From assembly GCF_001641265.1 (NCBI RefSeq), contig NW_020167535.1, positions 620,001-684,000 of the forward strand: a DNA stretch of 64,000 nt, given 5' to 3'. The position numbers were made by a program, and so were the translations under genes. Below are positions 44,400 to 55,896 of the stretch, in pieces. This DNA is from Pseudogymnoascus destructans. Taxonomy: Eukaryota > Ascomycota > Leotiomycetes > Thelebolales > Thelebolaceae. The notes beneath the pieces are model-generated. The model worked only from the letters and a program-made list of their open reading frames with translations. It was not told the origin of the DNA and searched no databases. How positions within the stretch are numbered: position 1 is the first letter of the stretch; each line of letters starts with the position of its first letter.

Positions 44400-45895
44400 C
44401 GTGCTAAGCCGATACATTATAGGCAGCTAAAATATATAGACTTATTAAGAAAACCGAGATATTAAATTTGCTAAGCTATTACATCATCTACTAGTCCAAT
44501 GTGCCCTGTGACAGCTAAGCGGCCCCCTTAGACCTTAATAACTGTTTAAATTGCTCAAATGAGCATAAATATGCTGTATCAACCCCATCTTTAGACTTAG
44601 TATACTTAATTAGAACTTGTAGAGCCTGTTAAGCAGCTTCTATAGAGTATATCAGCTGTTTAGGTTGCTCTCCCTCTTTGTCATCTTGAGTATCCTAAAT
44701 ATATTGTGCTATAACGTCTTGTAATATATCATCACTATTATTTGCCTCCTCTTATACTGATTCATTAGCTGGATTTAAGAAGTTTGCAAGGTCTATAGCA
44801 TTGCGAATATGCCTAGCATTGCTAACTTGATTGTATAGGTTGCTTAGTGTAGGGAGAGGTTTAAGAGGGAGCTGTAACAGTTAAACAACTATAGTGCTTT
44901 TACAGAAACAGTTATAGATAGTTGTATTTGTAACATTGTGATACTAAGCGCGAATTAACTAGTGAAGTGCGAAGTGGATCAAGAGGGTTGTTGTTCTTCT
45001 CAAATGATGTAAGCATGAATTCAAGCCATTGTCAACAGTAATGAGCTTTTAGAGAAGCTATAATGCCTTGGTCGAGTGGTTGGAATCGACTTGTTAAGTT
45101 TAGAGGTAGCTAAATAATCTGTATGTTTAGAGGAGGATGATTTCTTTAATAGCTACAATGTGAATAGAGAGTTGTTATTATAAGGAGTACAGATCTAGAG
45201 CTTCGTATGTGGAGGTAAAAGGCCTGTAACCACTCCGCTATGATATATTGATTCATCTATGCCTTCTTGTTCCATCTCTACTCTCCTCCTATCATTGAAA
45301 CGTTAACTTGTCGTAAGGCGTGTAGCATTACATTGCTAATAAACCAAGGTCGGAACCAGTCTAAACCTATAGCATTACTCGAGTAGTACAAACTGTAACA
45401 GTAATGCGTGCCTTGTCTTTCTTCAATCCGGACCTTCCTTGTGATGAGAGTCCCCTCAACGGTGTCATCCTCTAGTAAAGCCCTGTTTCATCCATGTTAT
45501 GTATATCTTCCTCTTTGAAATCTCCTGCTAGCGTTTAAATTGCCTTCATCTCGTCTTCTGCTCTTGTAAGAACTGAACCTGCTTCGCCATGCTGACGTGG
45601 TTTTTGATCTAATGTTGTTTCTTAAAATTGTCGAGCCAACCTATACTAAAATTAGGTATAGGCTTATCTGTGTATTGTGGTAACAACTGCTAGATTTGTT
45701 TCGCCTTCTCTTGCAGTATATCCCCGGTTGTTATCCCTCCTTTTTCTTCAATGCGCTTTTGCTACTCGAAGAGAGCAGCCTTAAGCTCTGGGCTTTTACG
45801 TCGTTGGGCAGTAAGAGGGTGCTCGAAATAATTCAGGCCAAAGAAAAGCACCGAGTTATCGCGATAATCGACTAATCGCGAATCGACTTAGCGCG
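44400..45895 (-). mobile_element. second, CENP-B/Tigger-like pogo relic
   Basis: Minus-strand translation gives, with frameshifts and stops, LTAQRRKSPELKAALFE-like and IEEKGGITTGDILQEKAKQI (CENP-B HTH), DIHNMDETGLY followed by RMTPLRGLSSQGRSGLKKDK and ARITVTVC (DDE core), and a C-terminal IYSIEAA.QALQVLIKYTKS and DGVDTAYLCSFEQFKQLLR. Candidate inverted termini: CGTGCTAAGCCGATAC (44400-44415) and, inward from the right, CGCGCTAAGTCGATTC (45880-45895). The outer ends are less clear because the right one runs into an A-rich array. A different subfamily from the element on its left. Confidence 0.75.
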
Positions 45896-46120
45896 AAAAA
45901 TAAAACAAAAATAAAACAAAAACAAAAACAAAAACAAAAACAAAAACAAAAACAAAAACAAAAACAAAAAACAAAAAACAAAAAAACAAAAAACAAAAAA
46001 CAAAAAACAAAAAACAAAAACAAAAACAAAAATAAAAATAAAAATAAAAATAAAAATAAAAATAAAAATAAAAATAAAAATAAAAATAAAAATAAAAATA
46101 AATTAAATTAAAAATAAAAT
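45896..46120. repeat. (AAAAAC)n / (AAAAAT)n simple-repeat array
   Basis: About 225 bp of A-rich hexamers: first AAAAAC-type units, then about a dozen AAAAAT units. The array directly abuts the right end of the second transposon relic. Similar shorter arrays flank the left side of the island. Confidence 0.9.
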
Positions 46121-46655
46121 AGCTACAGACCTATATTGTCAATATTTAATATTTACACACCTACATCTATTTTATATACACTCTCATTAAATATTATTTC
46201 TATATATTTCTATATATTACCTATTCATTTGACGTTGCAAGACCTAGAAATAACGGCAGGATCGTCATAGCCACTGGTTTGTTAGTGCCACTATATATAT
46301 ACCCTTTTCACATTGGTCTGGACCGGTTCAGCGACCCTCCCCCAGACCTAAACACCTTCTCCCAATCCCATATTCCTATCCAAGTACGACATATAATACC
46401 GTGCAATCCTCGAACGAACAGTTATCCACCCTCTTAACTTTTTAAAAACATATCTCTATTACCTATCCTATATATGGATTTGTCACCGTTGTACCTGCTC
46501 TCGATCCCGCCACACTCCTCCACCCCGCCCATGCCCGCGAGGAAGGAGCACCCCATATACGCATATAACAATCCCTAATCGCCGCAGCCTCGCCTCGTCT
46601 CATCATCTAACCTGCATACCTCTCTACTATCAAAGAATATCTCATATATCCCGGA
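46121..46655. other. intergenic, IPK1 upstream region
   Basis: AT-rich to about 46300, then normal composition. No coding frame supported. Confidence 0.5.
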
Positions 46656-48225
46656 ATGATGGACTTTCCGCCAGACAAGACGCTGGAGCTCCCCAGCAAT
46701 ATATCGGCGACATACCTGAGCGAGGGAGCTGCGAATGTGGTTTATAGTATAAACGTGCCACCGCAGAGTAGCACGCCTGAACATGGCGATATAAAGGAGA
46801 AAGGAGAGGACACAACGCCTAATCCCTGGCACGGTATGTTCTTTCTCAGATTCAGTCAAACCATCACGTGACCCCCCTTTTTGCTCCATCCCATGCTCCG
46901 CCCTGGAGCGTTCCTACGCCCCTGCGCAGAGATCATATAATGAAGCCCCGAACCCCTCTCTATCACCACTACCCCCCCCATCCCCCCAAAATTTCCCCTC
47001 CCCACACAATCCAAACCACAACCTAACACCCCTCCCCCTCACAGGCAAACTCCTCCGCTTCCGCAAAGACCTCCCCACCACCACGCCCACACTCGACGCC
47101 CACATTGCCTTCCGCACCTCCATCGCGCCCCTCTTCCCCGCCGAAGACCTCATCGATATCCGTCTCGTCTCCCTCGGCTCAAGCCACCTAATCCAGACCC
47201 TCAACGCCACCCTGCGGTCCGCCGAGCAGCCTTCCTCCTCGACGCCACGGCCGGTACAGCGGCATGGGGTTTATTTGGCGGATGACCAGCATGCGCTTCT
47301 CATTACGGATATGTCACCTCGTATGCCCCCTTTCCATCCCCCTTCTCCCTCTCCCTTCTCCCCCCCTCCCTTCCAAAATAAATAGCAAAGGATGAAACTA
47401 ACACCCCACAGCAACATCATCAACCCTAATCCAATTCAAACCCAAATGGCTCGCCCCCTCCCCCTCCGCCCCCCCAACTCCAAACGCTGCCGCACCTGCG
47501 CCCTACACGCTAAACGCGGCATCTCAAAACCGTCTTTCTGTCCACTGGATCTCATTTCCTCCTCTCCCGCCGACGTGCGGCGCGCTGCGGCGTTGTTGCT
47601 TGGGTTACCTGCTTCTGCTGCCACCGCTGCCACTGCCTCTGATAGCACCTCTACACAAAATTGTAGCAGCGCTGCCCAGAACGGCAGTGCCAAAACCGCC
47701 ACTGGAAGCCAAAACGGAGCGCAAAATGGCACTACTACGGCTACACCGAAGGAGTTGCAAACCCTCACCCGCCTAACCAACTGGGCCCTCACATCCCCCC
47801 TCCTCCGCCACCTCCGGCACATCCAAACAACCTTCGACCCCCTTGGCGTCTCCCACATCCTCCGCGACAGCACATCCCCCTCCTCCTCCTCCCTAAAAGG
47901 CCTCCAAATCGCAATGACCCTCCGCGACGTCACAGTCTTTCTAGTGCTACCAGATGGGGAGGGGGTGTTGAGGGCGAGGTTGGGGGATTTGGATGTTAAG
48001 AGTCTGGGGAAAGTGGGGGAGTGGGAGGCGGTGGAGGTGGGGTTGGGAGGTGGGTGGTATCAAGGTGGGGGGGAGGGGGGGTGTTGGTTGGGGAGGGAGA
48101 GGAGGGGGGGGGAGGAGGGGAGGGAGGGGAGGGGGGAAGAGAAAACGGGGACGAGCGAGGATAAAAAGGATGTGAAGAAGGGAGTGGAGAGGGTGGGGAG
48201 GATGGGAGGGTGTATGGGTCAGTGA
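46656..48225 (+). CDS. IPK1: IPK1, inositol-pentakisphosphate 2-kinase (frame break at a C run)
   Basis: Phosphorylates inositol pentakisphosphate at position 2 to make phytate (InsP6), needed for mRNA export. Exons 46656-46833, 47045-47320 and 47412-48225. Motifs: LPSNISATYLSEGAANVVYS (ATP-binding N-lobe), GKLLRFRKDLP, TLIQFKPKWLAPSPSAPP (catalytic EFKPKWL-type motif), SKRCRTCALHAKRG (zinc-site Cys) and FCPLDLIS, then TLRDVTVFLVL and a GDLDVKSLGK motif. Between PSAPP and NSKRC the frame shifts. The run of seven C at 47469-47475 needs one more C to read through, and no intron fits. With that base the product is 422 aa. The Gly/Glu-rich C-terminus is poorly conserved. A sequencing indel is more likely than a true null. 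Confidence 0.88.
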
Positions 48226-48513
48226 ATATGCATTAGTCGGTCAAGGGTTAAACAAGGGATAAGGGAAATAGTAATTATAATTTGATAATACTCATAAAAA
48301 GTCCCGCTGGTATTATGGCATAAGCAATGTAGCAACTTCAAGCCTTTTCGTTTCATTTTTGTGGAAAGTATCGTTTGAATTTAAACAAGCAAATATTTTT
48401 AGCTACCACGCTAATATGTATACACCCCCCTCCCCTTCGAATCAAAGCAAGCCCATGCATCCCAAAAACACCAACGCTCGCCCACCCAGCTCACAAAAAC
48501 AGTATCGAGTACC

Positions 48514-51426
48514 CTAATACTCAAAATCATCATCCGCCGCCGGCCCCTTGCTCACACTCTCCTGCCTGCGATACATCTCCGCAATCTGCCTACTCGTTGT
48601 TGCCTCATCGACCTTCTTATCATCCCTAATCTTAATAAACCTCGGAAACCTCAAACTAACCCCCTTCTCCGCATTCGGCGCGATGCCCTCCTTGTACCCA
48701 GCGCGGTACTTCGGGCTGAGCGTCAAGTCCGCCGTGCGCACCTCCCACACGAAGCGCGGCTCGAACCACACGTCGGGCTGGTGCGCGTTGACCTTGCTGT
48801 GCTCGTAGAAGGGTTTGGGGCGGTCGATTACGGTGTCTGCGAGTTGGGCGTGGAGCGTCTCGAGTACTTCCTCGCTGAAGCCCGTGCCGATGTTGCAGAC
48901 TGTCTCGTAGCGCTCGGTAGACGGATTGTAACAGGCCAGCAAGAAAGCGCCGTACACACTCGTGCGCTTCCCCTTGCCGTGATACGCGCCCAGCACCACC
49001 AGGTCGAGCGAGTCCCCGATGCCGGCGAGGTAGTCCTTCTTGATCTTGAGCCAGTTGCGGGAGCGCTTGCTGGGCTCGTAGCCCGATTCGACGCCGTCGA
49101 GCATTTTGACCATGAGGCCCTCGCAGGAGGCCTTGACGGAGTCGTCGAGGAAGGTTTGAATCTCGTCGATTTCTTGGCCGTTCATGGAGGTGGCGAAGGC
49201 GAATTCGCCCTCGACGGGGGTGAAGGCTGTGTGCAGGAGGGAGCGGCGCTCGCGGAGGGGCTTCCCGACGATGGCTTCGCCGTTGAGGAAGAGGAGGTCG
49301 AAGGCGAAGACGCAGACTTTGACTTTGACGTCTTCGGTCTTGACGTCCTTCTTCTTGCGAGTCATGAGCTGTTGGAAGGGCATAACTTTCTTCTCCACCA
49401 TGTCCCACGCTACGGTCTCGCAGTCGAGGACGAAGCTCTTGGTCTCAGGCTTGACCCACGTGCCGAGCTTCTCTAAGATATCAGGGTATTTCTTGGATAG
49501 GTCCTCCGAGTTGCGCGAGAAGATAGCCGCCAGTCCACCTGCTGTTCCCTTGGCAGCTGCAGGCACGCTGCTTTGGTATTTTGTCTCTGAATCCTTGGAT
49601 ACATAATGGATCTGGGCTCTTTCGCCATCGTATTTGTACTCGCATGTGAATGTCTGGCCCTCAAATCGATCGAGGACTTCCGTAATGGCCTTGGTTGGCT
49701 TTGCCAACATAGGCTTGAGCGGCACTCCCGGCTGGAGCTTGCAGTTCTCTCGGAGATTGAAGATGCCATGCTGGACCATAGCTGGAATAATTACGTCGTA
49801 ACTCGGAAGCTCGCTATTAAATAAATTAGATTCTGGACCTTACAAATGGGAAAAAGTGACTTACCTGTAGACGGCTTTGAGGACCTGCTCCCCCTTAGCG
49901 AGCTGATCCGTGGAAGGAACCTTGTCCCTTCCTTTACTCTCGGTCTCGTGGCAGACCATGGCCTGAGCCAGCGATACCAAGACCGTCTTCTCAGCCAGGC
50001 CGAGTCTCAGTTTACCCTCCAGAAATCGGACGATAAACTTGGCTTCACTTGGGCCTCCCTTGTCCTTTGCAAGATCGACCTTACCGCCTTCGCTATCAGC
50101 AGCAGAGAGCAGCTTCTTGATGCCGTCTACTTTGCGGGTCTGTGCCCCATTGCCCTGCATAACTGCAATACGCAACAGAGACTTGTGAATACCCCTGACC
50201 GTCAGCGGCTTGGGTTTGTACATGGTTGGCTGGTTGGACCTGCTCTTGACAGCCACCAGCCCCAAGTCACCGATCTCCTTTTGATCCTGCTTGATGACTG
50301 CTAGACTTCGGCCAGTGGCTTCGCCGATGGCTTTCATTATGAGTGACTCGCCAATCCCCAACTCAATGCCAGCATAGTCTGCCGCCAGTTTGTTGATCAT
50401 GAGGAGAACAGTTGGCAGAAGATCGTCCGGTGTGAGGCGGAGGACTTGACGCAAGAAAAGAGAGCAATGTGCAGCAATGATCAACCGTTTCGTTGTCATC
50501 TCAATGAGCGAAAACGTCGTGCAGAGTGCTGCGTATGGTACTGGCTCTCCGGGTTTCCAGTCTGGATATGGGTCCTTGCTATGCGACTTCAGGGTCGTCT
50601 GTATCTTCTCCCGGGTTTTCGCAGCCAGTTCTGGCTTCTCATCTTCCTCATCTTCTTCAATTTCCTCCTCTACCTCCGAGCTTTCTTCTGGGGTAGCTGA
50701 TGCTTTCCTCTCTGGCTTGGCAAGAGGCGTATCGTCTTCAACCTCCACCACCTCCTTCTTGATACCCTTAGTAGCTGCCTTTCCCTTGCCTTTCTTAGTC
50801 GCTGCCGCAATATCTTTCTTATTTGGCTTGGTTTCGGATGCATCCTTCGATACCGTTGATTCCTGGCCATTTCGGCGTGGTCGTTTCAAGACGGGTTCCT
50901 CATCCTCCTCCTCCTCTTGTTCCCCCTTTAGCTTTTTTGATTCGTGGGATGCTGCAGCTTCGCTTTTGGAATCTTCTAGAGCCTCGTCTCTAATCCGTTT
51001 CTTGGAGTCTAAATCGAATTAACTAGAGTCCTGCACTATGATGGCCAAGTCGGGTTGGGGAACGCACCTTTGCCATTGGGTGAAGTACTAGTCTTCAACT
51101 CCGAGGCCAGCTGCTCGTTCACAGCATCCTCATCACTTTTAGGGGTTCTGCTCTCATTTGCCATATCCTCATCCTCAAGGTCCTCTTCCTTCACATCTGG
51201 GGTCTTGACCTTGGATTTATTCGTAGATTTCGAGGAAAATGAGAGAAGTGTTTGCTTCGCAGGGCCTGGACTCGCCCCTTGAGTACCCCCAAAAAACCTC
51301 CTATATAAACGTAGCGTCAGAAACAATATCTAAAATTGTGGAGTTGGACAGCTCATAGCTCTCCACGCACCCCAACGTAGTCTGCGAAGGCTTTACATAC
51401 CCAAGCGTTGCCTGTTTCGGAGGCAT
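48514..51426 (-). CDS. CDC9: DNA ligase I (ATP-dependent, CDC9)
   Basis: Joins Okazaki fragments and completes excision repair. Exons 51401-51426, 51068-51300, 49865-51008 and 48514-49813 give 900 aa with consistent phases. The extreme N-terminus after splicing reads MPPKQATLGRFFGG: QATLGRFF is a PCNA-interacting PIP box, and intron 1 cuts it between LG and RFF. Next is a basic/acidic linker with KRPRRNGQ (nuclear signal-like). The DNA-binding domain is about residues 260-520, the adenylation domain has active-site Lys in EYKYDGERAQIH, and motifs VLDCETVAWD, EGLMVKMLDG and RNWLKIKKDYL follow. The OB-fold domain contains FRFPRFIKIRDDK-like SLRFPRFIKIRDD. Divergent from the tRNA synthetase gene. 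Confidence 0.96.
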
Positions 51427-51758
51427 TGTGCTGGAAGACCAAAAAAGCAAAATCCGACTAGATAGGTTGACAGCAGAGATAAAAAGTCGTCTTGGAGACA
51501 CAACTGCTTTGTTCATTGAAAAATGGCACTCCTCGAATCACCTCTATGAAGCTTCCCTCGCGACCGCCTGCCTGCCTAGAATTCCAAAGTCGCGACTGGA
51601 GCCGGCACGGAAAGCGCGTTGGTGTTAATTAGGCGCTAATCCGTTTACGGCACACTCTCTTAGTGACTCAGAGGCGGTGAGGGCAACCCCCACCAAAGGG
51701 CACGCTGGCATTGTGGGATGAGAAGAATAAAAATAAATACACCCCCCCCGCGACTACG
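51427..51758. promoter_or_regulatory. divergent CDC9 / asparaginyl-tRNA synthetase promoter
   Basis: 332 bp between start codons. A pyrimidine/C run (ACACCCCCCCC) lies just before the synthetase ATG. Contains the TGACTCA site listed separately. Confidence 0.5.
51664..51670. promoter_or_regulatory. TGACTCA, Gcn4/CpcA-type site
   Basis: A perfect palindromic-type TGA-C-TCA 89 bp upstream of the asparaginyl-tRNA synthetase ATG. Cross-pathway control factors Gcn4/CpcA bind this sequence and activate amino-acid and aminoacyl-tRNA genes, so its position makes sense. No in vivo evidence here. Confidence 0.55.
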
Positions 51759-53649
51759 ATGGCTTCGACTCTCGACGCCGTCAAGGCCAAGATCGAGGAG
51801 GTCCTACCGACCAGAAGGGCACAAGCCGATTCTACCAACGCGATCTACATTGACTTGGACGCTGGCAAGGACGAGGAGGGCGCAGATGGCTCAGAGGCAA
51901 AGCCGTACAAATCTTTGGGTTATGCCTTCATCCAGCATGGCGGCGCGGAGAACAAGTCATATCTGCAGCGCGCGTCTGTTACGGGTGCCGTGAGCGCGGA
52001 TGGTGATCCATCTGAGCGATTGGCGTGGAAGGAGCCGGCGAAGAGCGCCGTGAAGAAGGCCCAGAATGCGCTCGACCAGCATAAGAAGAAGTTGGTTAAG
52101 CAGCAGCAGATTGCTGCTGCCGAGGCGGAGAAGGAGCAGCAGCGCCTCAACAACCTTGAGGATGCTAAGAAGATCATCCTCACGGAAGACGCGTCTCTGC
52201 CAAAGGCTGTGAGAACTACAACCGGCGATAAGAATATCAAGCTGGGAGAGGGGGATGTCAAGGGGGCACGTGTCAAGATTTGCGGACGCATCCACAGATT
52301 GAGACAGCAGAAGCAGGCTACATTTATAACCCTGATTGATGGATATGGTCACATGCAGTGTGTCCTTACCGGCGACCTGACCAAGACCTACGATGCTCTG
52401 ACATTCGCCCAGGGCACCTCGATCGCCCTGTTTGGTGAGATGCGCAAGCTCCCAGACGGAGCCACTGCCCCAGACGGCCGTGAGCTCCAGGTCGACTACT
52501 ACAAGGTCATTGGTTCCGCCCCAAGCGGCGACGATGCCATCACCAACAAGGTTTCCTCGGAGAAGAACATGTGGGACGCCCAGATGCTGGATAACAGGCA
52601 CCTTGTCCTCCGTGGCGACAACGCGTCCTCCGTCATGAAGGTCCGCTCCGCCGTTGAGTGGGCATTCGCAAAGGCCTACAAGGACCTCAAATTCACAAAA
52701 GTCAGCCCACCGGCGCTGGTCCAGACCCAAGTCGAGGGCGGCTCCACGCTATTCGAGCTGCCTTACTACGACGAGAAGGCCTACCTGACTCAGTCATCCC
52801 AGCTCTACCTCGAGACCGCCATCCAGAGCCTCGGCAACGTCTACTGTATCGAGAAGAGCTTCCGCGCCGAGAAGTCGCTCACCCGTCGCCACTTGGCTGA
52901 GTACGCCCACGTCGAGGCCGAAATGGACTTCATCGAGTTCGACGACCTGCTCGGCCACCTCGAGTACATGATCAGCACCGTCATCGAGACCATCCTCGCC
53001 GACCCCGAGATCGCGGGCTACATCAAGGAGCTCAACCCCGACTTCAAGGCGCCCGCGCGCCCATTCAAGCGCATGCGCTACTCCGACGCTATTGACTGGC
53101 TCAACGCCCAAGACACCCCCATCCTCAACGAGGAGGGCAACCCCCACGTCTTTGGCGACGATATCGCGGAGGCTGCTGAGCGCAGAATGACGGATATCAT
53201 CAACCTGCCCATCCTCCTCACGCACTTCCCTACCGCTATCAAGGCCTTCTACATGAAGCGTGACCCTAACGACCCCCGCGTCACCGAGAGCGTCGACGTC
53301 CTCATGCCCGGAGTTGGTGAGATCGTCGGCGGCTCAATGAGAATGGAAGGCTATGATGAACTGATGGCCGCGTACGAGCGCGAGGGCATCCCGCCAAAGG
53401 AGTACTACTGGTACACCGACCAGCGCAAGTAAGCTTCCCCTGCCCCCCACTCACCTGCCCGTGACTACCAGAGCTGTAATAAATAAACGCAACGAACAAC
53501 CAGCTGACCCTTCCCTCCCCAGGTACGGCACCTCCCCCCACGGCGGCTACGGACTGGGCCTAGAGCGCTTCCTCGCGTGGGTGTGCAACCAGCACTCCGT
53601 CCGGACGTGCTGCCTGTACCCGCGCTTCATGGGGCGCTGCAAGCCGTAG
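51759..53649 (+). CDS. DED81: asparaginyl-tRNA synthetase, cytosolic (class II)
   Basis: Charges tRNA-Asn. Exons 51759-53428 and 53523-53649 give 598 aa. N-terminal extension with a Lys-rich coiled coil (about 95-150). OB anticodon-binding domain (KICGRIHRLRQQKQATFITL). Class II core: motif 1 near FTKVSPPALVQTQVEGGSTL, YLTQSSQLYLETAIQSLG, motif 2 SFRAEKSLTRRHLAEYAHVE, and motif 3 split by the intron: PKEYYWYTDQRK / YGTSPHGGYGLGLERFLAW. RHLAEY and YWYTDQRKYG are diagnostic for AsnRS rather than AspRS. A mitochondrial presequence is not evident. Ends CLYPRFMGRCKP, as in orthologues. Confidence 0.95.
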
Positions 53650-54020
53650 TTTAGTTGAGATTCGGAGCAATGTCCCGGTCCATGCGTCGCGCTTTCTTTG
53701 TGGGTGTTGTGCTGGCCCCGTCCGTCGTCCCGCTAGCCCGAGCCGTGGCATGTTGGTTGTGTGTGACGCAACGGAATGCTGTCGTGGCGATTGGGGGGGA
53801 GTGAAGGGACGGCATGATTCGTGGTTGATTTATCCATTATACAGTAGTCAAAGAGATCTGTTGGAATCTTTGTGTGTGAGTTAGTTTGGGGGGGGGGGGG
53901 GTTTCCCCTCGTTTCTTCCCATTGAACTTTAATAACCTCGTTGTGTCCCGCCTAGCCGCCACATGTAGGCCCCCCTAGCCGCCGCATGTAGGTCCCCCTA
54001 GCCATCCCCCCCCAACCAAG

Positions 54021-54121
54021 CAGCCCAGACAGCCAGACAGCCCAGACAGCCAGACAGCCCAGACAGCCAAACAGCCCAGACAGCCAGACAGCCAGACAGC
54101 CCAGACAGCCCAGACAGCCCA
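54021..54121. repeat. CAGCCCAGACAGCCAGA minisatellite
   Basis: About 100 bp of alternating CAGACAGCC and CAGACAGC units (8/9 bp). Confidence 0.85.
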
Positions 54122-54269
54122 TCAAGGGGTCTGAAACTGGCAGATTGCAACGCCTGGAACGATGAGACATGCTGCGTATGGAGGAGGGAAGTAGGGGTAC
54201 GTAGTGCTGTTAATCTACGGCGCAGTGCGTAAGGGTTGTAGCGTGCATAAAGACTGGGGCGATGGAGTA

Positions 54270-54436
54270 CTATCCCCCCCCCTGAATGATTGTCACCATC
54301 CACTATTTTGTCAAAAGGCCTCTGCCAGTGATCTCATCTTATTTACGCCTTTTTACCTAAACCGATCGCTATAAGTGGGTTTCCACAAACTTCAAAATAG
54401 CGGCGGGTCTTTACAATCATTCAGGGGGGGGGATAG
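54270..54436. mobile_element. MITE with perfect 24-bp inverted repeats and TA target duplication
   Basis: 167 bp. The left end is CTAT, nine C, then TGAATGATTGT (54270-54293); the right end (54413-54436) is its exact reverse complement. Both ends are flanked by TA (54268-54269 and 54437-54438). The 119-bp middle has no coding capacity. Size, TIRs and TA duplication fit a Tc1/mariner-mobilised (Stowaway-like) element. Perfect arms, including nine C against nine G, suggest recent movement. Its TIR does not match either pogo relic in this window. Confidence 0.85.
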
Positions 54437-55004
54437 TAGTGGCTGTGATGGTAAGACACTTTCATTGATGCTCCTGATATGGATAGAATGAAGCTAATCT
54501 TTGTATGCCTCTCCCTGTGTTCTTCCTGTCTTCCTGTGTTTTGACTACATAAGTTAACTCCCTCTTCCACCACTTTCTCTTTGATGTACCCCCGTACCGC
54601 ACTATCCCCCTTCTGTCCTCCCTCCCTAACTCACCTGAACCCGCTACCCCTGATCTGTAGTATTCCCAAACCACCCTAACCCCATTCAGACTAGCATTCC
54701 TCTTTGACATGTAGTTTCTCCAGCAAAGCTCTCTCATTGGCTCCACATCCAGATCATCAAATGGAACCCTCATCTCAAATTCAATCCTTACCTCATTCAT
54801 CCATATTCCCTCCAGATCAGTCTCTTACCCACCCATCTTCAGCCCCAACTTGGTCATTAATTCTATATTTACGCCCCATCTTTTAATCTCAAATCTCAGG
54901 CCAAACCTCGCCCATCAAAATGCAGGGCCGCCCTCCCCTCCCTCTCTCTCATCCCAAAGCTCATTTCTTTCCCCAATTCACTTCTTTGGTTCACCCCTTC
55001 CGCC

Positions 55005-55060
55005 GCCCTCTGCCCTCTGCCCTCTGCCCTCTGCCCTCTGCCCTCTGCCCTCTGCCCTCT
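55005..55060. repeat. (GCCCTCT)8 minisatellite
   Basis: Eight perfect 7-bp units in the upstream region of MRN1. Confidence 0.95.
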
Positions 55061-55896
55061 GCCCTTTGCCCGTTTGTCCTTTGCCCGTTTGTCCCTTACC
55101 CTTCCTTACCCTACCCTTCCCTTCCTTTCCCTTTCCTCCCCCAAAACCTCATCTCCAAACTTCACCTTTATTCAATACCCCAAAAACACCACCACTCCTT
55201 TTGGTGTCTCTTCTTCCTGTTCTTTGCCCTTTTTAATTTTCGAAAACAGCTTCAGCTTCATTCAGCTCATTCAGCTTCTTACTCCCAATCTCGTTCACCC
55301 TGTTCAAAAATACGCTACCTTATCCCTATTCTTCTCACCGAATAAACAGGTCCCTTTCCTTAACACGCCCCCCTGTAGCAGCCACACACCAACAACCACA
55401 GCGATCGAAAAAATCGCGAGCTCCCACCGAACCTGTCGATTTTCTCCTCGCCCTTTGAGCTCCTAGAAGACCCTTTTTTTGCTGCAAGGAGACCCGCGGC
55501 TGTATACCTCTTGCCTACCGCTTGTTTAGCTCGCAGCTATCCGATTTCGAAATCTATCCGAAAAGCTCAAACTTTCAACCCTGCGAAACGCTACGCTCTC
55601 AACCCCCTTCGTGCGATGGTCCGCTGAGACGCTGTATACAATCTCGCTCGAAGCAATCAACATCGAACATATCGGAAACAAACCTCCCTTTTTGCCTCCG
55701 CGTGGGCTATATACTTCATATCAACCTCATTTTATACGCTCCTGCTATAAGCTATAATATTTCAATTCGAATTGATCTTGTCTAAACATATATTGGGCCA
55801 TCTACAACCTTCTTTTCAGAAGCTATCAGTTTTACTACACACTTTCGTGCCTAACAAGGCACTTTATCCTTCAACACGGCTGTATTATCACCATCG

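Larger units (their letters stand above)
53650..55896. other. long intergenic region / MRN1 leader
   Basis: About 2.2 kb without a supported gene. It includes a C/A-rich minisatellite, a MITE and an 8 x 7-bp repeat (listed), then a pyrimidine-rich stretch to about 55250 that is probably the promoter and 5' leader of MRN1. Short open frames here follow repeat periodicity and have no domains. Confidence 0.5.
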
